Assembly (NCBI GenBank): GCA_026874595.1 | Contig: CM049314.1 | Coordinates: 72,120,300-72,184,299, forward strand | Direction: 5' to 3' | DNA: 64,000 bases | DNA from: Sipunculus nudus | Lineage: Eukaryota > Annelida > Sipuncula > Golfingiida > Sipunculidae | Shown: positions 60,921-64,000 of the stretch, piece after piece | Layout: the number at the start of each line of letters is the position of its first letter | Numbering within the stretch: the stretch's first letter is position 1 | Notes under the pieces: generated by a model | What the model was told of the DNA's origin: nothing | Databases searched by the model: none | Seen by the model: only the letters and a program-made list of their open reading frames with translations | Made by a program: the position numbers and the translations under genes

Positions 60921-61278
60921 ATACGACTAAACTATCAGAGATGTATGGATATGCAAACATTCAGCAAAATGCATCACTAAACTAAAATATACATGACAAT
61001 GCAATACCTACAACAGTCAGTTCTACAGCAGCCTCTAAATAACAGCCACAATCCTTTCAATCGTAGCAATGAGCCAGAGCCATTTATGCTTCTGCATTTT
61101 TGCATTTGTGCATCTATCACATTCTGATTGGTTACCTAAGACTTTAACATTATTGACAGTTTATTTTCACTGCAAACCTGCCTCGATCACTACTGATAAT
61201 TATTAGCATTAATGTTAGGCTACTATCTTTTTACTCTCTGGTTAATTTATAAATTACATCTGAGACTTGTCTATTTAC

Positions 61279-61368
61279 ACTCATCCTCCGTCCTTGAAAA
61301 AAATCTTTGAGTGTGTTGCTGAACCTTTTGGAGTATTTCAGAAATTCTCTCTTTCTTTGTTCCAGGCT
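61279..61368 (-). CDS. Exon resembling PDCD10/CCM3
   Basis: A 90-nt phase-0 exon on the minus strand has acceptor ttaattttcag and donor AGT|gtaaat. It encodes 30 residues: SLEQRKREFLKYSKRF, then SNTLKDFFQGRRMS. The pattern LE.(Q/R)K.EF.KYSK.FS.TLK..F matches, from memory, the penultimate exon of PDCD10, a small adaptor that binds GCKIII kinases and STRIPAK. The exon edges also fit. The expected last exon (ending in a VFVSANRLIHQT-like stretch) and the preceding exons were not found in the window. It could be a distant intron, a retained fragment, or a similar helical protein. Confidence 0.5.
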
Positions 61369-61399
61369 CTGAAAATTAAAGAATTCACGTTAACATTTT

Positions 61400-63000
61400 A
61401 AATTAAAGTGAAATTTCTTAATATTGATCTAAACAGGAATTTCATGAAGTTCGTAGGCAATGGCAATGGACGTTCGCACAATATGACAGATGTTAATGTA
61501 GACCTTTGACAGAATAAACTAAGATGTTAAAGTAACAAGGACTTATTCTCTTACAAGTCAGCAACATAGTACAATCACATATACCATATGTGATAATTTT
61601 ATAATCAAAGGGGGAACATGGACACAAACAAAAATCACATTCTGCAATTTCAAATTATGCAAAAGCTATGATAGGATCTTCTCATGTTTTGTCTCAATGA
61701 AGTTCAAAACTTAAATGAACACTGGTTGAATAGTAAGTATCAGTACAATTATTTTAAAATAAATTACAAAAGTATATATCTTGGACCTGGGCTTAGACAG
61801 GATAATTACAAAAGTTCCCAGTGCCTGAAATTATGATTTAAGAAGTTTGGGAAATTCTACGCTTGTGATTTATGCATATTACAAGAAGTTATATTATTAC
61901 AAAACTAGTGACCCCGAGTCATATAGTAAGCAGCTGATTTGTTATGTGTTGCACCTAAACTCATAATTTGATCACTTCTAAACATCATCATACATGGCAA
62001 ATTTCAATGCAAGACCAAGTATAATTAGTAACTGAAAAAATTGTCTCTTTGTTTTAAATTTGTTTTAAATTTCAAATTTTAATTTTTAAAGTGACAATTT
62101 TTAGCAATGGCTGAGGCATTTTTTAGGCATCTCATGATAATCGGGATATATGTATGCCAGATGTCTATTTTTTCAGTTTACTAATACATTGTTAACAATT
62201 AAGCATCAAAGCATAATTTATCACAAGAAACTAAATAAAGCAAATAAAGTTACTATATGTGGCTCCATCAATTTTACACCATAAAACTGTTCATAATAAA
62301 TTTTCAAGGTAATCTATATTCCAGTGAACCTTGGTGGAACTCTCACATGAACAGGCTGAAAAAATATCATTAGCATCTGGAATATTTAACAATCTAATGA
62401 AAACTAAATAGTACCGGTGTGAATCTGACAACTATCACATGAATACATCATAGGTGTACTGGATGTCAATGGTCACACATATCTACGTTTATCCTATTTT
62501 GATTCTTTTTATTAATGAAATACCTCTTTATAACATTATTAAAAATATCAACTCCGGGACTTACTTTGCAAGTTGCTGTAGCTTTCCAACCGTATCAAGC
62601 ATGCCATTCTGATGATGATGACCGTGTAATATGATCGGAAGCAACAGCTACGAACAATGCAAGTCCCTGAGTTGAGAGTTTTACTAATGTAATGGAATCT
62701 CCAGGGACGAGATCCAACATACTGTCGCAGTTGGGATTTTGTTCGCAAGGCTTTCAAAAATGTGATATTTGTGAAAGGGGGAAAACAACAAGGGACCTGT
62801 TGGTCACGGCGCCAAGCTGAAATTGATTATGAGAATTTTTTTTAAATATAAAAACCTAACAAATGGAAATGTGGCAACAGTTAGCCTCTCATGATGATAT
62901 CAGTATTGATATCTGAACAAATATGCATGCAAATTATGAAAAAGGAAGAAAGTGGAGATGAGTTGATCAAAGTTTAATAATACACATTTAATATATAAAC
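61400..63000. other. AT-rich intergenic or intronic sequence
   Basis: If the PDCD10-like exon is real, this is its upstream intron sequence. One weak exon candidate (62565-62647, minus) is given as a finding. Confidence 0.4.
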
Positions 63001-64000
63001 TGAAATAACAGCTAGGGCCTTAAAAAAATCAAAATTTTCAATTTTTCAAATCAGAACAAGTTTAATATTCATTTGTCATTCTAAATTGGAGCTATCATTT
63101 GTAAACAAATATGTGGACAGATGGCCTCTGTGAACTTGGCTTTTGACCTTGTGACCCCAAAATCTATAATTTTCTCCCGCTATTAGAAAGTGAGCAATAC
63201 GTGGAAGATGGAAGGTTTTGGATGAAAAGTTTGGCTTAAAATACATCCGCAATCTTTCTAAATAAGTGGGTCCTGTGACCTTTGACCTCATGACCCAAAA
63301 ATCAATAATTTCTTGCTTTAGAAGTGGGCCGTATATAATTCAAGGTTGAAGTTAGAAATTGATATGTCAATCCAAATTGGAGTTTTTATCAGGAAACTAA
63401 TTTGACGGACATACAGGAAGACGGACAGACGGACAGATGGACAAGATGATTATTATAGGGCATCTCCTTATTCAAGTGGGGCCCTTATAAAACACAAGGT
63501 TTCAGGATACTAGATGAAACCACAGTTGCAAATCTGATAGTATCAATATAATTTGGCAGTCCCAAAATAAAGGGAAAATATAACAAATAAAAAAAATACA
63601 GGTGGTGCCACCAGTCTTCAGGAACTCTAGAAACCAGTCAAATTCAATATACACACCAGGTTTCTGGACACTAGATGAAACTACAGTCAGAAAAAAATGA
63701 CATAATTGCTCTTATTTAACGGGCTAAAATAACAGAAGAAAAACAATCTTAAAAATTAGAAAAAAATGCAAGTGGCGCTATCAGTTATCGGGAAGTGATA
63801 AACCTTGCCATAGTTAACATTCAAGGCAAAATTCACTGCAATCCATGAATTATCTAGATACTTGAGGTTTTGTATCAAATTTCTAATTAATATGGGGGTT
63901 CTTACAAGCGCCATAGCTTGGAGGATATAGGTCACAGTGACATAATTTCAGGTTTCCATAGAGATTTTTCATGGACATCCCTAGATGTCAGGTTAGAAAA
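63000..64000 (-). mobile_element. Inverted member of the large repeat family, running off the window
   Basis: TGACCTTTGACCTCATGACC (63278-63297) and GACGGACAGACGGACAGATG (63420-63439) are reverse complements of the AGGTCA modules and the GTCC run of copies 1-4. GGTGGTGCCACC (63602-63613) is a decayed palindrome. The last 100 bp are the reverse of the CATCCAGAGAGGTCCATGAA block seen in copy 4. Confidence 0.7.

Overview
The window looks like nuclear DNA from a marine lophotrochozoan, most likely a bivalve mollusc. It is AT-rich, sparse in genes and rich in introns, (AT)n tracts, tRNA-derived SINEs, a CR1/L2-type LINE, and long non-autonomous repeats that begin TAGCTCAGCTG and end TGACCCATGGGTCACTTG. 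The species call is inference. The intron and exon structure and the repeat families are read from the sequence.

Layout. (1) 1-2140 is intergenic, with microsatellites. (2) 2180-12391 is a complete RPL8 (uL2) gene on the plus strand. It has six coding exons, a probable 5'-TOP leader exon and six introns. Each intron carries one C/D-box snoRNA-like hairpin, and the six fall into three adjacent paralogous pairs with shared rRNA-guide sequences. A 2.3-kb mobile element sits in intron 4. (3) 12.4-22.0 kb is a repeat field: ~140-bp modules marked by GGTGGCGCCACC, a 3.15-kb family member with internal tandem duplications, MITE ends, and a second near-identical copy of the RPL8 intron element exactly 12,001 bp away. 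(4) 22.5-29.3 kb holds a SINE and, on the minus strand, a sodium-coupled (SLC5/SSS) transporter gene. Seven exons form a continuous reading frame and an eighth is recognisable, but there is a one-base frame break at the start and no recognisable 3' half. (5) 30.4-31.96 kb is a 5'-truncated LINE with an intact reverse transcriptase. (6) 32-49.9 kb has almost no genes: microsatellites, a second SINE, and a strong 136-nt RNA hairpin at 48.54-48.68 kb. (7) 49.91-50.57 kb (minus) is an intact single-exon PTB-domain gene (FAM43-like), with a small MITE showing a target-site duplication just upstream. (8) 51-61 kb holds a 37-bp minisatellite, tRNA-like sequences, a fourth member of the large repeat family, a 59-bp exact duplication and a CTCGG-rich cryptic repeat. 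(9) 61.28-61.37 kb (minus) is one exon resembling the penultimate exon of PDCD10/CCM3. The right edge runs into another inverted member of the repeat family.

The clearest functional unit is RPL8 as a snoRNA host. Its TOP-type transcription would couple ribosomal protein output to production of guides for rRNA 2'-O-methylation (18S at AACTTCTTAGAGG, 28S at GTCAAAGTGAAGAAATT, and probably 28S at AAACAGCCTCTG). The other genes are unrelated to one another.
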